Source: an uncultured Coriobacteriaceae bacterium | GTDB lineage: Bacteria > Actinomycetota > Coriobacteriia > Coriobacteriales > Eggerthellaceae | DNA length: 6,438 bases | Reading direction: 5' to 3' | Assembly: GCA_946623915.1 (NCBI GenBank) | Contig: CAMORQ010000120.1 | Coordinates: 1-6,438, forward strand | Notes under the pieces: generated by a model | The model's database searches: none | Seen by the model: the letters and a program-made list of their open reading frames with translations, nothing else | Told to the model about the DNA's origin: nothing | Program-made: the position numbers and the translations under genes | Shown: piece after piece, positions 5,263-6,438 of the stretch | Numbering within the stretch: the first letter of the stretch is position 1 | Layout of the letters: every line of letters begins with the position of its first letter

Positions 5263-5314
5263 CCGCATCGATGCTATTTCTGGCGCAGTTTTCATCTATC
5301 TGAGAATGATGCGC
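5247..5314 (+). promoter_or_regulatory. Leader with mutually exclusive hairpins upstream of the Cys/Met-metabolism gene
   Basis: Complementary five-base words alternate four times: GCGCA 5247-5251, TGCGC 5255-5259, GCGCA 5283-5287 and TGCGC 5310-5314. The best fold joins TGCGCTAG 5255-5262 with CTGGCGCA 5280-5287, eight pairs including one G-U. Its loop holds the perfect palindrome GCATCGATGC 5265-5274, and GTTTTC follows the stem. The first and second words can instead form a tight GCGCA-TGT-TGCGC hairpin, and the third and fourth can pair with each other. This alternation is the layout of an attenuator, but the stems are short and the T-run is only four bases. I could not match it to a known riboswitch class. 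Confidence 0.4.
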
Positions 5315-5341
5315 TTCAGGTAACGAGGAAAGAAGGAAACA

Positions 5342-6438
5342 ATGGAACAAATCGACTGGGAATCTATGGGCTTTTCAACGTTGGCCGTCCATGGTGGCCA
5401 AGACCCTGATCCTGCGCACGGCGCGCTTGCAACGCCCATATACCAGACGTCGACGTTCTGCTTCGACGATGTAGAAGACGGCAGGCTGAAGTTCTTGGGC
5501 GAGCGTGCGGGGTACGCCTACACGCGAGGCGGCAATCCCACGACGCGCGCGCTCGAAACGAAGGTGGCCCTGCTGGAAGGCGGGCAAGAATGCATCGCCA
5601 CGTCTTCAGGCATGGGCGCTATCAGCTCTGTTCTCCTGACGCTGCTCTCTTCCGGCGATCATGTGGTCATGGGCAACTGCGTGTATGGTTGCACCAATGT
5701 GGTCATCCAGGAAGTGCTCCCGAAGTTCGGCATCGAGATGACGGCTGTGGACACTTGCGATCTGGCTGCGGTGGAAGCCGCCATCACCGACAAGACCAAG
5801 ATCGTGTACTTCGAAACGATCAGCAATCCCATGACGCGAGTGACCGACATCGCCGCCATTTCCGAGCTGGCTCATAGCAAGGGAATCAAGGTTATTGCCG
5901 ATTCCACGTTCTCGCCCACCCCTATAGCGCGCCCGCTCGCCTTGGGGGCGGACATCGTCGTTCATAGCGCTACGAAGTACCTGAACGGCCACGGCGATGT
6001 CATCGCGGGCCTTATTGTGGGAACGAAAGAAGATCTTGGGCCCATTCGCACGCTTGGTTCTACGAAAACATGCGGAAGCACGCTAAGCCCCCACGACGCG
6101 TTCCTGGTGCTGCGCGGCCTGCAGACGCTCGGCCTCCGCGTGGAGCGCCACTGCAGCAATGCGCTGAAGCTTGCGCGCTTTTTGGAAGAAAGCCCCCTTG
6201 TAGAAACCGTGCTCTACCCGGGGCTTGAGTCCCATCCCGACCATGAGGTTGCCATGCGCCAGTTCAAGGACGGCATGTCTTCGGGAATCCTGTCGTTCGA
6301 GATGAAGGATGGCATCGGCGGCTTGTCGAGCAAGGAAGCGGGCATCCGCGTGGTCGACGCGCTCAAGATCCCCCATATCGCCGTGAGCTTGGGTGACCCG
6401 TCTTCTTTGGTCGAACACCCGGCAACTATGACGCACCG
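5342..6438 (+). CDS. PLP-dependent Cys/Met-metabolism enzyme (methionine gamma-lyase / cystathionine gamma-synthase family), 3' end missing
   Basis: The visible 365 residues lack roughly the last 30-40 of a usual 390-400. The family catalyses gamma-elimination or gamma-replacement on sulfur amino acids: methionine gamma-lyase releases methanethiol, 2-oxobutyrate and ammonia, while cystathionine gamma-synthase and O-acetylhomoserine sulfhydrylase build sulfur amino acids. Cofactor residues are complete: YTRGGNPT at 60-67 (Tyr60 and Arg62 reach the neighbouring subunit's PLP), SSGMGAI at 88-94, Tyr115, Asp187 in ADSTF and the Schiff-base Lys212 in HSATKYLNGHGD. LSPHDA at 248-253 and VEHPATMTH at the edge are typical. 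VYGC at 114-117 keeps the Cys that I recall as Cys116 in Pseudomonas methionine gamma-lyase, but the lyase Lys240-Asp241 pair is replaced by Thr241-Lys242. The ATG is firm: an in-frame TAA lies at 5321, no other start intervenes, and AGAAGGA (5331-5337) and GAGGA (5325-5329) precede it. Exact reaction is uncertain. Confidence 0.9.
   Translation, partial: MEQIDWESMGFSTLAVHGGQDPDPAHGALATPIYQTSTFCFDDVEDGRLKFLGERAGYAYTRGGNPTTRALETKVALLEGGQECIATSSGMGAISSVLLTLLSSGDHVVMGNCVYGCTNVVIQEVLPKFGIEMTAVDTCDLAAVEAAITDKTKIVYFETISNPMTRVTDIAAISELAHSKGIKVIADSTFSPTPIARPLALGADIVVHSATKYLNGHGDVIAGLIVGTKEDLGPIRTLGSTKTCGSTLSPHDAFLVLRGLQTLGLRVERHCSNALKLARFLEESPLVETVLYPGLESHPDHEVAMRQFKDGMSSGILSFEMKDGIGGLSSKEAGIRVVDALKIPHIAVSLGDPSSLVEHPATMTH

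Overview
The window looks like a piece of a bacterial chromosome from a GC-rich anaerobe, most likely a Gram-positive actinobacterium of the Coriobacteriia/Eggerthellaceae type. The evidence is a GC-rich base composition with G/C-ending codons, a Tat-type lipoprotein carrying a long Ser/Ala-rich linker behind its lipid anchor, and an aminotransferase of a type I know from clostridial and coriobacterial genomes. The taxonomic call is an inference; there is no rRNA or marker gene here.

All real genes lie on the + strand and are tightly packed. From left to right: a possible gene tail ending at 60; a PLP-dependent class I aminotransferase (57-1259); the ATPase of an SsuB/TauB/NrtD-type ABC importer (1256-2041, overlapping the previous gene by GTGA); a 102-base gap with two inverted repeats; the Tat-exported, lipid-anchored binding protein (2144-3343); the permease (3348-4109, four bases after the binding protein); a metal-dependent dehydrogenase of the GldA fold that reads as HcxA/YbdH-like rather than as a true glycerol dehydrogenase (4121-5209); a 132-base leader containing a perfect ribosome binding site, a three-codon reading frame and alternative hairpins; and a PLP-dependent Cys/Met-metabolism enzyme (methionine gamma-lyase/cystathionine gamma-synthase family) that runs off the right edge (5342-6438). 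I saw no tRNA, rRNA, CRISPR, insertion sequence or integrase.

How the genes may work together: the ATPase, binding protein and permease form one complete importer, with the permease presumably a homodimer. It belongs to the nitrate/sulfonate/taurine/thiamine-precursor class, and its substrate cannot be read from sequence. The surrounding enzymes suggest amino-acid handling: the aminotransferase would make a 2-oxo acid, the HcxA-like dehydrogenase could reduce a 2-oxo acid to a 2-hydroxy acid, and the downstream gamma-lyase-like enzyme could release 2-oxobutyrate from a sulfur amino acid. In E. coli, ybdH/hcxA sits beside ybdL, a methionine aminotransferase, so the same enzyme pairing exists elsewhere. 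An uptake, transamination and reduction module for a sulfur-containing or other amino acid is therefore a reasonable hypothesis, but unproven.

The most unusual parts are the leader upstream of the gamma-lyase-like gene, the perfect palindrome upstream of the binding protein, and the exact 27-base tandem repeat in the binding-protein linker.
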